Below, piece by piece: positions 7,688-15,284 of a stretch of DNA of 64,000 nt (position 1 is its first letter; every line of letters begins with the position of its first letter). Made by a program: the position numbers and the translations under genes. Source of the DNA: Nocardiopsis sp. TSRI0078. Lineage in GTDB: Bacteria > Actinomycetota > Actinomycetes > Streptosporangiales > Streptosporangiaceae. The stretch is taken from NCBI RefSeq assembly GCF_001905145.1, contig NZ_LWLB01000023.1, positions 434,001 through 498,000 on the forward strand, written 5' to 3'. The notes under the pieces were generated by a model. That model was not told where the DNA came from. It did not search any database and saw nothing but the letters and a program-made list of their open reading frames with translations.

Positions 7688-9052
7688 TTATCCGGTCGGG
7701 TCCTGGCCGCGCACCGCGGAACGGAAGGCGCCGAACCCCTTCGCCGAGGTGGCGGGCCCGCTCCTGGCGGGAGCGGTCCGGGCTCGCTCGGCCGCCGCGA
7801 GGGTCTGGCCGCGGCGGCGCTGGGGGAGCCCGTTGGTGTCCGGGGCGGCGGCTTCCGCGGCGGTGGTGGGGTCCGCGGCTGTGAGGGGGGTGGTGTCGGC
7901 TTCTGGGGCGGCGGGCGCGGGCGCCTGTTCGGCGGATGCGGGTACCGGCGGCGCGGGGAGGGGCTTGATGAGCTTCTGGGGCAGGAGCAGGATCACCGCG
8001 GTGCCCCCGCGGGCGGAGGAGCGGAAGGACACCGACAGGCCGTAGCGGTGGGCGAGCTGGCCCACGACCGACAGGCCCAGGCGGGTGCCGGAGATGGTGG
8101 CCAGGTCCAGTCCCGTCGAGACGGTGCGGCGGGCGCGGCGCAGGGCCTCCTCCCCCATGACCAGGCCGCCGTCCTCGACCATGACCGCGATCCCGGCCTG
8201 GACCTCCTCCACGTGCACGTGGACCTCGGCGGTGGGCGGGGAGAACTTGGCGGCGTTGTCCAGGAGCTCGGCCAGGGCGTGGATGACGCCCTCGGCGGCG
8301 AATCCGGCGACCGCCTGCTGGGACACGTTGTGGACGCGGACGCGCCGGTAGGCGCCGATCCGGGCCATGGCGCCGCGCACGACGCTCTCCAGGGCGATGG
8401 CACGGCCCCAGCGGCGGCCGGAGCGGGCGCCGGTGAGGACGGCGATGCTGTCGGCGACGCGCCCGGCCTGGGCGGTGGTGTGGTCCAGGTGCATGAGGTC
8501 GCCGAGGACGTCGGTGCCCGCCTCGCCGTCGCCGTGGCGCTCCTGCATCCGGCGCAGGTCGGCGAGCATCGTGGTGGTCAGGGCCTGGACGCGCCCTGCG
8601 GCGGTGGCGCAGGCGACCATGGCGGCCGAGCGGCGGCGTTCCGCGGCGGCGATCTCGGTGGCCGCGGCCCGCATGAGGGCGCGTGCGCCGCGGTCCCCGG
8701 GCAGGGGCAGGCGGCGCAGGGCGGTGTCGGCCGACTCGCCCTCGCGCAGGCGCTCGACCAGGCGGGGCAGGTGGTCGTCGGCCAGGACGGCGGTGTCGGC
8801 GCGCAGGGCGGCGAGCTGGGCGCGCAGTTCGCCCGCCTGGCGGCCGCGGCGGTTGAGCAGCAGCGCCAGGGCCGTCAGCAGCAGGAGGGGGACCGCGGAG
8901 ACGGCCAGGAGGGGCAGGGCGCGGGCGTCGGGGGCGACCCAGGGTGTCACGGCCCACAGGGGCAGCGCGGACAGCGGGAGGAGGAGCCAGCGCGGAGCCG
9001 TCAGCCACGAGGGCACGGCTCCGCGCAGGTGGGGGATGTTCCAAGCAGTCAT
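7688..9052 (-). CDS. Conservon sensor histidine kinase-like ATPase (CvnA type)
   Basis: This 454-residue membrane protein is the first gene of the conservon. Two hydrophobic segments (about residues 20-38 and 44-66) are followed by a long helical linker and a dimerisation/phosphoacceptor-like region with LMHLDHTT near 190. An HATPase_c domain follows, with N-box AELLDNAAKFSPP near 264 and a G-box VEDGGLVMG near 296. There is only a very short periplasmic loop, so an external signal-binding domain is not evident. The C-terminal 100 residues are Ala/Thr/Pro-rich. The start is the ATG at 9050-9052. The 880-bp gap upstream should hold the conservon promoter. It differs from orthodox kinases in having no adjacent response regulator, as is usual in conservons. 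Confidence 0.93.
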   Translation of the reverse strand: MTAWNIPHLRGAVPSWLTAPRWLLLPLSALPLWAVTPWVAPDARALPLLAVSAVPLLLLTALALLLNRRGRQAGELRAQLAALRADTAVLADDHLPRLVERLREGESADTALRRLPLPGDRGARALMRAAATEIAAAERRRSAAMVACATAAGRVQALTTTMLADLRRMQERHGDGEAGTDVLGDLMHLDHTTAQAGRVADSIAVLTGARSGRRWGRAIALESVVRGAMARIGAYRRVRVHNVSQQAVAGFAAEGVIHALAELLDNAAKFSPPTAEVHVHVEEVQAGIAVMVEDGGLVMGEEALRRARRTVSTGLDLATISGTRLGLSVVGQLAHRYGLSVSFRSSARGGTAVILLLPQKLIKPLPAPPVPASAEQAPAPAAPEADTTPLTAADPTTAAEAAAPDTNGLPQRRRGQTLAAAERARTAPARSGPATSAKGFGAFRSAVRGQDPTG

Positions 9053-9930
9053 CGGGCTCCACGTTCAGCCGCTGTGTCACTTCTGGTCGGGCACGGGAGG
9101 GATGCGCCGGGCAGTTCTTTTCCGTACGTGCCAGGGGGCGTGGAAAGGGGGAGGGGAATTTCCTGGTTCCGCGCTTTCCGGCGCACAGCGAGTCAACATA
9201 CCAGCAGACGCCACAAGCGGCCATGGGAGGATAATGAACTCCTTATCGCTCATCCGGTGCGGAGGCGGTAGGTCCCACACACCGGGGCCCGCCCGGGAGC
9301 GGTGGTCCGTCTTCACGGAACGCACCGGGAATTTCCGGACGGCCGCCTTTTCCGCCGTGAACTGCGGGAACGGCGTGCTCGGGGAGCGCGGAGGACGCGG
9401 CGGAGGCTGGCGGGGGCGGACAGGGGGCGGGGTGCCCGGGTGCGCGGCGCCGGACCGGGATCCTGTGGTGCTCGCGGCGAACGATCATACGGAGGACGCC
9501 CGCCGCGGCGGCCGGACCGTTCGGGAAAACCGGCGCGCTTCCGGGACGGCCGGGTCCGCTCCGGGACGGACGAGTTACTTTCGGGACGTTGGGAAGGTCT
9601 CGGGACAATCGCACCATCGCGGCCGAACACCCGTACCCCCGGGCGTGGAAAAGGGCGCGCGGAACATGAGGACAGAATCCCGTTCGGCCACGGGGACAGT
9701 CTCCCCTCCCACCGGGCAACAAGCACCCCACCTGGGAGAAGACATCCGCGGCGGAACGAATGAGGAAATAGGAGGATGTTTTCTTCCCCTTGCGGATGGA
9801 ATAGAGACACACCCGAAAAAGGCACCCTGGAGTGTCGCAGGTCACATGTGCCAGACTCTGCGCACCGGACGACGTTTCGGTGAGCGGGGTGGGCCCGAGG
9901 CGCCCGGCGTGGTTCGACCTCGGGTGAGCC
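9053..9930. other. Long intergenic region between the conservon and rbpA
   Basis: About 880 bp contain no gene I can support. The stretch is less GC-rich than its surroundings in places (for example 9755-9860, which has A-rich runs). It must carry the divergent promoters of the conservon (leftwards) and rbpA (rightwards). A reading frame from an ATG at 9234 to 9941 has a plausible ribosome-binding site, but its product is Arg/Gly-rich with no codon-position bias, and I did not accept it. Confidence 0.6.
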
Positions 9931-9931
9931 G

Positions 9932-9957
9932 GGAATCTTGACGTGGTCCGACGCGTT
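9932..9957 (+). promoter_or_regulatory. SigR-type promoter for rbpA
   Basis: GGAAT at 9932-9936 and GTT at 9955-9957 are separated by exactly 18 bp. This matches the consensus GGAAT-N18-GTT of the thiol-oxidative-stress sigma factor SigR of Streptomyces. It lies 43 bp before the rbpA start codon. In Streptomyces rbpA is a known SigR target, so position and target agree. The match is read from the sequence; use in this organism is inferred. Confidence 0.75.
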
Positions 9958-9999
9958 ACACCCCGCGAGACCGCACAAGCGCCTGGAGGCACCCACACG

Positions 10000-10383
10000 A
10001 TGGCCGAGCGAGCACTTCGCGGCACCCGGCTCGGGGCGACGAGCTATGAGAACGACCGCAACACCGACCTGGCTCCGCGGCAGGAGGTCACCTACGACTG
10101 CACCCGGGGCCACCGCTTCTCGGTCACCTTCGCGACCGAGGCCGAGATCCCCGTGGAGTGGGAGTGCCGTTTCTGCGGCGACCGCGCCCTTCGCAGGGAC
10201 GGGACCGGCGAGGAGCCCAAGAACGCCAAGCCGGTACGCACCCACTGGGACATGCTGCTGGAGCGCCGGAGCATGGAGGACCTGGAAGAGGTCCTCGCCG
10301 AGCGCCTGGCCCTGCTGCGCGCACGCCGCCGCGAGGAGGCGGCGAAGGTGGAGGAGCTCGCCAAGCAGCGGCAGAGCGCCTGA
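10000..10383 (+). CDS. rbpA: RNA polymerase-binding protein RbpA
   Basis: This 127-residue protein binds RNA polymerase and the principal sigma factor in actinobacteria and stimulates initiation. The N-terminal tail is followed by a zinc-binding core with C34, H38, C56 and C59, the same spacing as the Zn ligands in the Streptomyces protein. The helical sigma-interaction region runs RTHWDMLLERRSMEDLEEVLAERL in two short stretches near residues 82-105. Start: ATG 10000-10002 with GGAGG at 9985-9989. The reading frame is open upstream, but the extra residues are not family-like. A SigR-type promoter precedes it, suggesting induction by disulfide stress. A perfect hairpin follows the stop. The Lys/Gln-rich C-terminal tail is slightly longer than in some homologues. 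Confidence 0.97.
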   Translation: MAERALRGTRLGATSYENDRNTDLAPRQEVTYDCTRGHRFSVTFATEAEIPVEWECRFCGDRALRRDGTGEEPKNAKPVRTHWDMLLERRSMEDLEEVLAERLALLRARRREEAAKVEELAKQRQSA

Positions 10384-10391
10384 CCACCCCG

Positions 10392-10440
10392 CGACACGAG
10401 GGGGCGGTGGACACCGGTCCACCGCCCCCTTCGTCGTGTC
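10392..10440. terminator. Bidirectional terminator between rbpA and the HAD hydrolase gene
   Basis: A perfect 13-bp stem (10400-10412 with 10417-10429) closes over a 4-base loop, and flanking complementary bases extend it to about 10392-10440. It sits 17 bp after the rbpA stop and between two convergent genes. There is no long T-run, as is usual in high-GC actinomycetes. Confidence 0.85.
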
Positions 10441-10570
10441 CGGGGTGCGCCGACGGGCCGGGCTTCGGGGCGGGCGCCCTCTCGGGGCCTCCCTCAGGGG
10501 AGCTCCTTGCTCGGGGGAGGCTCCTCGGGGGTACGCGCCGTCCCGGGCGCTCCCCCGCTCCCGGGCGGCC

Positions 10571-11371
10571 CTACCCCTGGGCGAAGGGGTCGCGGGTGGC
10601 GCCCACCAGCTCCTTCACCGACTCGATCACCCGGGTGGGGCGGTAGGGGAACTGCTCGGCGGTGTCGCGTCCGGAGATGCCCGAGAGCACCAGGACGGTC
10701 TGCAGGCCCGCCTCCAGACCGCTGAGCACGTCGGTGTCCATGCGGTCGCCGACCATCAGCGTGTTCTCCGAGTGCGCGCCGATCCGGCGCAGCGCCGACC
10801 GCATCATCAGCGGGTTGGGCTTGCCCACGAAGTAGGGGCGGCGCCCCGTGGCCTTCTCGATCAGCGCGGCGACCGCGCCCGTGGCGGGCAGCGGACCCTC
10901 GGCGCTGGGGCCGGTCTCGTCGGGGTTGGTGGCGATGAACCGGGCGCCGTTGCGGACCAGGCGGATCGCGCGCGTGATGGCCTCGAAGCTGTAGGTGCGG
11001 GTCTCACCGAGCACCACGTAGTCGGGGTCGCGCTCGGTCATCACGTAGCCGACGTTGTGCAGGGCGGTGGTCAGGCCGGACTCTCCGACGACGTAGGCGG
11101 ACCCGCCCGGACGCTGGGTCTGGAGGAACTGGGCGGTGGCCAGGGCCGAGGTCCAGATGGACTCCTCCGGGATGTCCAGTCCCGTGTTGAGCAAACGCGC
11201 GCGCAGGTCGCGTGGGGTGTAGATGGAGTTGTTGGTCAACACCATGAACGGGATCGCGTTCTCGCGCAGTTCCGCGATGAGCGCGTCCGCGCCGGGGATG
11301 AGGTGCTCCTCGCGTACGAGCACGCCGTCCATGTCGAAAAGGTAGTTCCACTGGTTGCTCACGTGCCCCAT
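10571..11371 (-). CDS. HAD-superfamily hydrolase, NagD-like (HAD-IIA)
   Basis: This protein of about 266 residues is a HAD phosphatase. Motif I is DMDGV (D13 is the expected nucleophile and D15 the acid/base when counted from MGHVSNQW). Motif II is LTNNS, the motif III lysine lies in GKPNP, and motif IV is GDRMDTD. The large C2 cap between motifs II and III and the motif pattern place it in the NagD/HAD-IIA branch, whose members dephosphorylate small phosphorylated metabolites; the substrate here is unknown. I start at the ATG at 11369-11371 because family members begin just before the DxD motif. A GTG 24 bases upstream (11395) is an alternative with a G-rich region ahead. It converges on rbpA. 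It lies on the same strand as the SCO1664-family gene, with about 130 bp between. Confidence 0.92.
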   Translation of the reverse strand: MGHVSNQWNYLFDMDGVLVREEHLIPGADALIAELRENAIPFMVLTNNSIYTPRDLRARLLNTGLDIPEESIWTSALATAQFLQTQRPGGSAYVVGESGLTTALHNVGYVMTERDPDYVVLGETRTYSFEAITRAIRLVRNGARFIATNPDETGPSAEGPLPATGAVAALIEKATGRRPYFVGKPNPLMMRSALRRIGAHSENTLMVGDRMDTDVLSGLEAGLQTVLVLSGISGRDTAEQFPYRPTRVIESVKELVGATRDPFAQG

Positions 11372-11502
11372 TGTGCCGTCCGGGGCGACGGGCACGCCAT
11401 TGCTACCCCCCGGTAGTTGAGGCTCCTCACACCGGCCCGGCCTCCGACCAGGTGGCCGCGAAGGGCCGCACGCAGGTCCTCACCGCCTCGGCCCGCGCGG
11501 GC

Positions 11503-12255
11503 TCAGATCGGCGGCCAGGGAACGGCGGGCCAGTCCGGTGCCGGGTAGGGGTGGATGCCGTGGTCGAGGAGCAGGTCCACCCGGCTGCGCACCGCGTAGG
11601 CCTCCGGGCCCGACAGGTGCAGGGCCAGTTCCCGGGACAGGACGCTGCCGGGTTCCCTGAGCTGGTCGCGCACCGAGGCCAGCGCCTCCAGCGCCTCCTC
11701 GGGCAGCGGCTGCCCCTGCCACTGCCACAGCACGGTGCGCAGCTTGTACTCCTCGGCGAAGGAGACGCCGTGGTCGCAGCCGTACAGGTGGCCGCCGGGG
11801 GTGGGCAGCAGGTGGCCGATCTTGCGGTCGGAGTTGTTGATGACCGCGTCGAACACCGCCATGCGGCGCAGGGCGGCGTCGTCGGTCCGCCGCGACAGGG
11901 CGACCAGGTCGACGGTGGCGTCGCCGTGTACCCACAGCTGCACCATGCCCTCCCCGAACGGGCCGTCGCGGTGGACCGTGGGCGGCACGACCGCCCAGCC
12001 CAGGGCCTCGGAGACGGCGTAGGCGCTGACCTCGCGCCCGGCCAGGGTCCCGTCGGGGAAGTCCCACAGCGGGCGCTCCCCCGCCACCGGCTTGTACACG
12101 CAGGCGGCGGAGTGGACCCCGTCGGAGACGGTGCAGTACAGAGTGGCGTTGGAGGCGGCTGTCAGCCGCCCCTCCACGGTGAGCTCGCCGGTGCGGAGCA
12201 GGTCGAGCCCGACGGCCGGGCTGAGGCCGTCGAAGGCGTCGGCGGTGTCCGTCAT
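11503..12255 (-). CDS. SCO1664-family protein (PI3/4-kinase-like fold)
   Basis: This 250-residue protein belongs to a conserved actinobacterial family of unknown role. Its motifs resemble the phosphatidylinositol 3/4-kinase fold: a candidate ATP-binding lysine in VYKP (K55), a catalytic-loop-like FDAVINNSDRKIGHLL (135-150) with D136 and N141, and a metal-binding DHG at 161-163. The resemblance suggests a small-molecule or protein kinase, but activity is not shown. Start: ATG 12253-12255. It lies 57 bp after the DUF3090 gene, which is preceded in turn by the histidine phosphatase gene. The same three neighbours occur together in other actinobacteria, including mycobacteria near the mycothiol ligase gene, which implies a shared pathway. 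Confidence 0.9.
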   Translation of the reverse strand: MTDTADAFDGLSPAVGLDLLRTGELTVEGRLTAASNATLYCTVSDGVHSAACVYKPVAGERPLWDFPDGTLAGREVSAYAVSEALGWAVVPPTVHRDGPFGEGMVQLWVHGDATVDLVALSRRTDDAALRRMAVFDAVINNSDRKIGHLLPTPGGHLYGCDHGVSFAEEYKLRTVLWQWQGQPLPEEALEALASVRDQLREPGSVLSRELALHLSGPEAYAVRSRVDLLLDHGIHPYPAPDWPAVPWPPI

Positions 12256-12312
12256 CGCGGGCTCCCGGGTGTGCGTGCGCGAAGGCCCGCCGGTGTCGTC
12301 GTCATCCCGGCC

Positions 12313-12894
12313 TCAGACGAGGCGGTCCGGACGGTAGCCGTTCTGGCGCGGGCAGACGTGGCCGGCCGGGTCGAGCGGGCGCCCGCACAGCGGGCAGTCC
12401 GGACGTCCGGCGGCGACCACCTTCAGGGCGCGCCCGGCGAAGGCGCGGGCGGCGCCGGGGGTGAGGTAGACGCGCAGGACGTCGCGGTGGGCGGGGGCCT
12501 CCTCGGCGAAGACCTCCAGTTCCTCCTCGTCGTCCTCGACCAGGTCCTCGGCGGCGGTCTCGTCGATCTCCTGGGCCTCGATGATGACGCGTGCGGCCTC
12601 GGCGTCCCAGGCCAGGGCGAGCGTGCCGACCCGGAAGTCCTGCTCGATGGGCTGCTCCAGGGGACCCTCGTCCTCGGGCTCGGCGACGTCCTCCGGCGGG
12701 GAGCCGAAGCGCCGGTGCACCTCTTCCAGTAGTTCCTCGATGCGGGTGGCGAGCGCTTCGACCTGCGCCTTCTCCAGCACCACGCTGGTGATGCGCCCCT
12801 CGCCCACGGCTTGGAGGAAGAAGGTGCGGTCTCCCGGCTGGCCCACGGTTCCGGCGACGAACCGCTCCGGCGGATTGAACTGAAAGACGGGCAT
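12313..12894 (-). CDS. DUF3090 family protein
   Basis: This 193-residue protein is typical of DUF3090. The N-terminus MPVFQFNPPERFVAGTVGQPG and the following beta-rich stretch are the family signature. Residues 52-130 are very acidic (EDV, EDEGPLE, DDEEELEVF). The C-terminus carries Cys167 and Cys170 in CPLC, then His179 and Cys181, a likely small zinc site. Start: ATG at 12892-12894; the same frame extended upstream is Arg/Pro-rich and not family-like. No function is known. It sits between the SCO1664-family gene and the histidine phosphatase in one direction, with gaps short enough for a single transcript. Confidence 0.93.
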   Translation of the reverse strand: MPVFQFNPPERFVAGTVGQPGDRTFFLQAVGEGRITSVVLEKAQVEALATRIEELLEEVHRRFGSPPEDVAEPEDEGPLEQPIEQDFRVGTLALAWDAEAARVIIEAQEIDETAAEDLVEDDEEELEVFAEEAPAHRDVLRVYLTPGAARAFAGRALKVVAAGRPDCPLCGRPLDPAGHVCPRQNGYRPDRLV

Positions 12895-13046
12895 GCAAAG
12901 AACCTTACGGGATACGGACGGTCCGGCGCCAAACCCCTCGGACGCACTGGCGGGCCGCCCTCCCCGGGGCCGCCGCCCCTTCCGCCGGGGCCCGGACGCC
13001 GGCCCCACCCGGGGGTCGGCTCCGGCCCCCCTGCGGCAGACCCGCC

Positions 13047-13835
13047 TCAGGAGGCGTCGGCGGCGGACTCCTGCGAACCGGCGCCGCCGCCGACGACCGC
13101 GTCACCGCCGGCCTCGGCCGGGGTGGGCAGGCTGGCGGCCAGGCTCTCGCCGGTGTCGTTGAGCTTGTTGAGGAAGGGACGGGTGCGCGTGTAGGTGATG
13201 GAGGTGACCGAACAGGGGTCCACGCGCAGGCGCTGGAAGAGGTCCAGGTGGATGCCGAGGGCGTCGGCCACGATCGACTTGATGATGTCGCCGTGGCTGC
13301 ACACCACGTACACGGGCGGCGGCGCGGTTCCGGAGGCCGGTTCGGCGCCGGGTGAGGGCTCGGGTACGGCCAGGAGCAGGCGGCTGTTCCAGTCGCGGAC
13401 GGCCTCGACCGCGCGCCCGGAGGCCGCGGCCAGGGCCTCGCCCCCGGGAAAGCGGACGGCGCTGGGATGGTCCTGCACGACGCGCCACAAGGGCTCCTCG
13501 GACAGTTCGCCGATGCCGCGGCCGGTCCAGGAGCCGTAGTCGCACTCGATGAAGCGCTCGTCCGTGGTGACGGGGACGCCGAGCCGCTCCCCGACGGCCC
13601 CGGCGGTCTCCTGGCAGCGTTCGAGCGGACTGGAGACCAGGGCGGCCGGGCGCAGCCCGCTCAGGCGGGCGGCCAGGTCGGCGGCCTGGGCGCGGCCGGT
13701 GTCGTTGAGGTGGACGCCCTCGGCGCGTCCGGCGAGGCGGGGACCGGTGACGTCGGTCATCCCGTGCCGCACGAGGAGGAGGGTGACCGCCTCAGGAGTG
13801 GGAGGGGTGTCCTGGGATGCTGCGGGTGTCGCCAT
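13047..13835 (-). CDS. Histidine phosphatase family protein (MSMEG_4193 type)
   Basis: This 262-residue protein has the phosphoglycerate-mutase-like histidine phosphatase fold. The phosphoacceptor motif is LVRHG (H24, with R23), the second arginine lies in SSPLERCQETA near 73, and the distal catalytic histidine is in CSHGD (H181). An acidic residue region FIECDYG (95-101) matches the subfamily that accompanies DUF3090 genes. The Ala/Gly-rich C-terminal tail of about 30 residues looks unstructured. Start: ATG at 13833-13835; the frame stays open upstream but loses similarity. Subfamily members are usually described as putative phosphatases without a known substrate. It heads the three-gene module that reads through DUF3090 to the SCO1664-family gene. 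Confidence 0.92.
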   Translation of the reverse strand: MATPAASQDTPPTPEAVTLLLVRHGMTDVTGPRLAGRAEGVHLNDTGRAQAADLAARLSGLRPAALVSSPLERCQETAGAVGERLGVPVTTDERFIECDYGSWTGRGIGELSEEPLWRVVQDHPSAVRFPGGEALAAASGRAVEAVRDWNSRLLLAVPEPSPGAEPASGTAPPPVYVVCSHGDIIKSIVADALGIHLDLFQRLRVDPCSVTSITYTRTRPFLNKLNDTGESLAASLPTPAEAGGDAVVGGGAGSQESAADAS

Positions 13836-14056
13836 GGGCACCAGGGTAGGCCCGTCCCGGGCACGGGGGAGGGTAGGGCGCGGGTCCCGGGGTTTCGCCC
13901 CCGCTCCGGACCCGGGCGCGCCGACCGGGCCACCGGGTCCCGGCCACCGCCCCTTGGCCGCGATCACGGAGAACGCGCTGGTCGGGGCCGCGCCGAGCAC
14001 GGGCGGCGGGGGCGTATCCAAGGACGCCGTCGGACGGACACGGTACTCTCCGCCGC

Positions 14057-15010
14057 ATGGAACAGCGACAGGTGGGCAGATCAGGGCTCTGGGTCTCTCG
14101 TACCGCTCTCGGCACGATGACCTGGGGGAAGGACACCTCCGAGGAGGAGGCCGGGCAGCAGCTCACCGCGTTCGTCGACGCGGGCGGCACGCTCGTGGAC
14201 ACCGCGGACATCTACACCGGCGGCCAGAGCGAGCGGATCCTGGGCCGGCTGCTGCACACCTCGGTACGCCGCGAGGACGTGGTGGTGGCCACCAAGAGCG
14301 GCCACACCCCCGAGGGCTACCGTCCGGTGGACGCCTCCCGAAGGCACCTGCTGGCCTCCCTGGACGCCTCGCTGCGGCGCCTGCAGACCGACTACGTGGA
14401 CCTGTGGCAGCTGCACGCGTACGACCCGGCCACCCCGGCGGAGGAGTCGCTGGCCGCGATGGAGGCCGCCGTGGCCGCGGGCAAGGCCCGCTACGTGGGC
14501 ACGGGGAACCTGGAGGCGTGGCAGTTCGCGTCCCTGGCCACCTGGCAGCGCGCACAGCCCGGACGTGCCCCCCTGGTGAGCGTGGGCACCGAGTACTCGC
14601 TGCTCAACCGCGGCGCCGACCACGGGCTGCTCCCCGCCGCGGCCGCGGCCGGAGCGCACGTGATCGCGTGGTCGCCGCTGGGCCGGGGCGTGCTCAGCGC
14701 CAAGTACCGCAACGGGACGCCGCCGGACTCGCGGGCGGCGTTCCCGCACATGGCGCCGTACGTGGAGCCCTACCTGGACGACCGCAGCCGCCGGGTGGTG
14801 GAGTCGGTGTGCACGGCGGCCGAGGGGCTGGGCGTGTCCCCGCTGGCGGTGGCGTTGAGCTGGGCGCGCGACCAGGAGGGCGTGGCGGCGGCGGTGGTCG
14901 GTCCGCGCACCCTCGCCCAGTTGGAGGAGATCCTGGGGGTGGAGGGAGTGGAGCTGCCGCCCAAGATCCGCGACGCCCTCGACGACGCCACGGCGCGCCC
15001 CGAACGCTGA
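14057..15010 (+). CDS. Aldo/keto reductase
   Basis: This 317-residue NADPH-dependent oxidoreductase is a TIM barrel. The catalytic tetrad is visible: D48 and Y53 in DTADIY, K80 in ATKSG, and H120 in WQLHAYD. C-terminal cofactor-binding segments include WSPLGRGVLSAKYR and a VVGPRTLAQLEE region. The length is normal for the family, and the closest group is likely the AKR11/YghZ-like general reductases. The start is ATG 14057-14059. It is divergent from the histidine phosphatase gene, with about 220 bp between them. It is followed by a copy of a dispersed repeat and then the convergent LLM/FAD flavoenzyme gene. The physiological substrate is unknown. Confidence 0.94.
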   Translation: MEQRQVGRSGLWVSRTALGTMTWGKDTSEEEAGQQLTAFVDAGGTLVDTADIYTGGQSERILGRLLHTSVRREDVVVATKSGHTPEGYRPVDASRRHLLASLDASLRRLQTDYVDLWQLHAYDPATPAEESLAAMEAAVAAGKARYVGTGNLEAWQFASLATWQRAQPGRAPLVSVGTEYSLLNRGADHGLLPAAAAAGAHVIAWSPLGRGVLSAKYRNGTPPDSRAAFPHMAPYVEPYLDDRSRRVVESVCTAAEGLGVSPLAVALSWARDQEGVAAAVVGPRTLAQLEEILGVEGVELPPKIRDALDDATARPER

Positions 15011-15040
15011 CGCCCCTCCCCTGGTGGACTGACCGGATAC

Positions 15041-15284
15041 GTCGCCGGTGTGCCTGGGGTGCTCCACCCCCGGACGATCTTGTACTTGTAGCGAGGTTGG
15101 ACGGGGTGGCCGCCGAGCTCAACGGCCGTCCCCGTCAGACCCTGGGCCGGGCCACCCCGGTCGAGGCCCCCAACAAGTTCCTCGTTGCAACAACCGCTTG
15201 GCCCCGAGGCGCCGAAGTGCGCTACAGGTACAAGGTCGCGGCCCATGGGGCGGGCCGGTGCACCTTCGCGGTCACCGCGCTAAC
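15041..15284 (-). repeat. Dispersed hairpin repeat, copy 1 (carries an IS30 remnant)
   Basis: This copy is related to those at 41301-41437 and 45941-45989. The left part (15041-15096) matches copy 2 through GGTGTGC, then GATCTTGTAC and GCGAGGT. Inverted arms CTTGTACTTGTAGCG (15079-15093) and CGCTACAGGTACAAG (15220-15234) pair with one mismatch. The shared right edge ends GCGGTCACCGCGCTAA. On the minus strand that edge begins TTAG, and its TAG is the stop codon of the flavoenzyme gene (15280-15282). The arms enclose a fragment of an IS30-type transposase gene. Copy 1 is more diverged near the right edge than copies 2 and 3. Confidence 0.75.
15097..15189 (+). pseudogene. Remnant of an IS30-family transposase, C-terminal fragment
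   Basis: About 30 codons read LDGVAAELNGRPRQTLG followed by RATPVEAPNKFLV. This matches the conserved C-terminal end of IS30 transposases (AAELNxRPRxTLGxxTPxEA). No upstream catalytic domain, no stop in the expected place and no terminal inverted repeat typical of IS30 was seen, so only a scar remains. It lies between the arms of the dispersed repeat. The identification rests on my recognition of the motif. Confidence 0.65.

Noticed and set aside
9776..9885. Short frame directly after AGGAGG at about 9770
   Set aside because: The ATG touches the AGGAGG with no spacing, and the 35-codon product has no codon bias or similarity.
9234..9941. Plus-strand reading frame of about 235 codons with GGGAGGATA before its ATG
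   Set aside because: The product is Arg/Gly/Thr-rich without domain features, and codon-position GC bias is lacking; it spans the presumed promoter region and ends over the SigR-type promoter.
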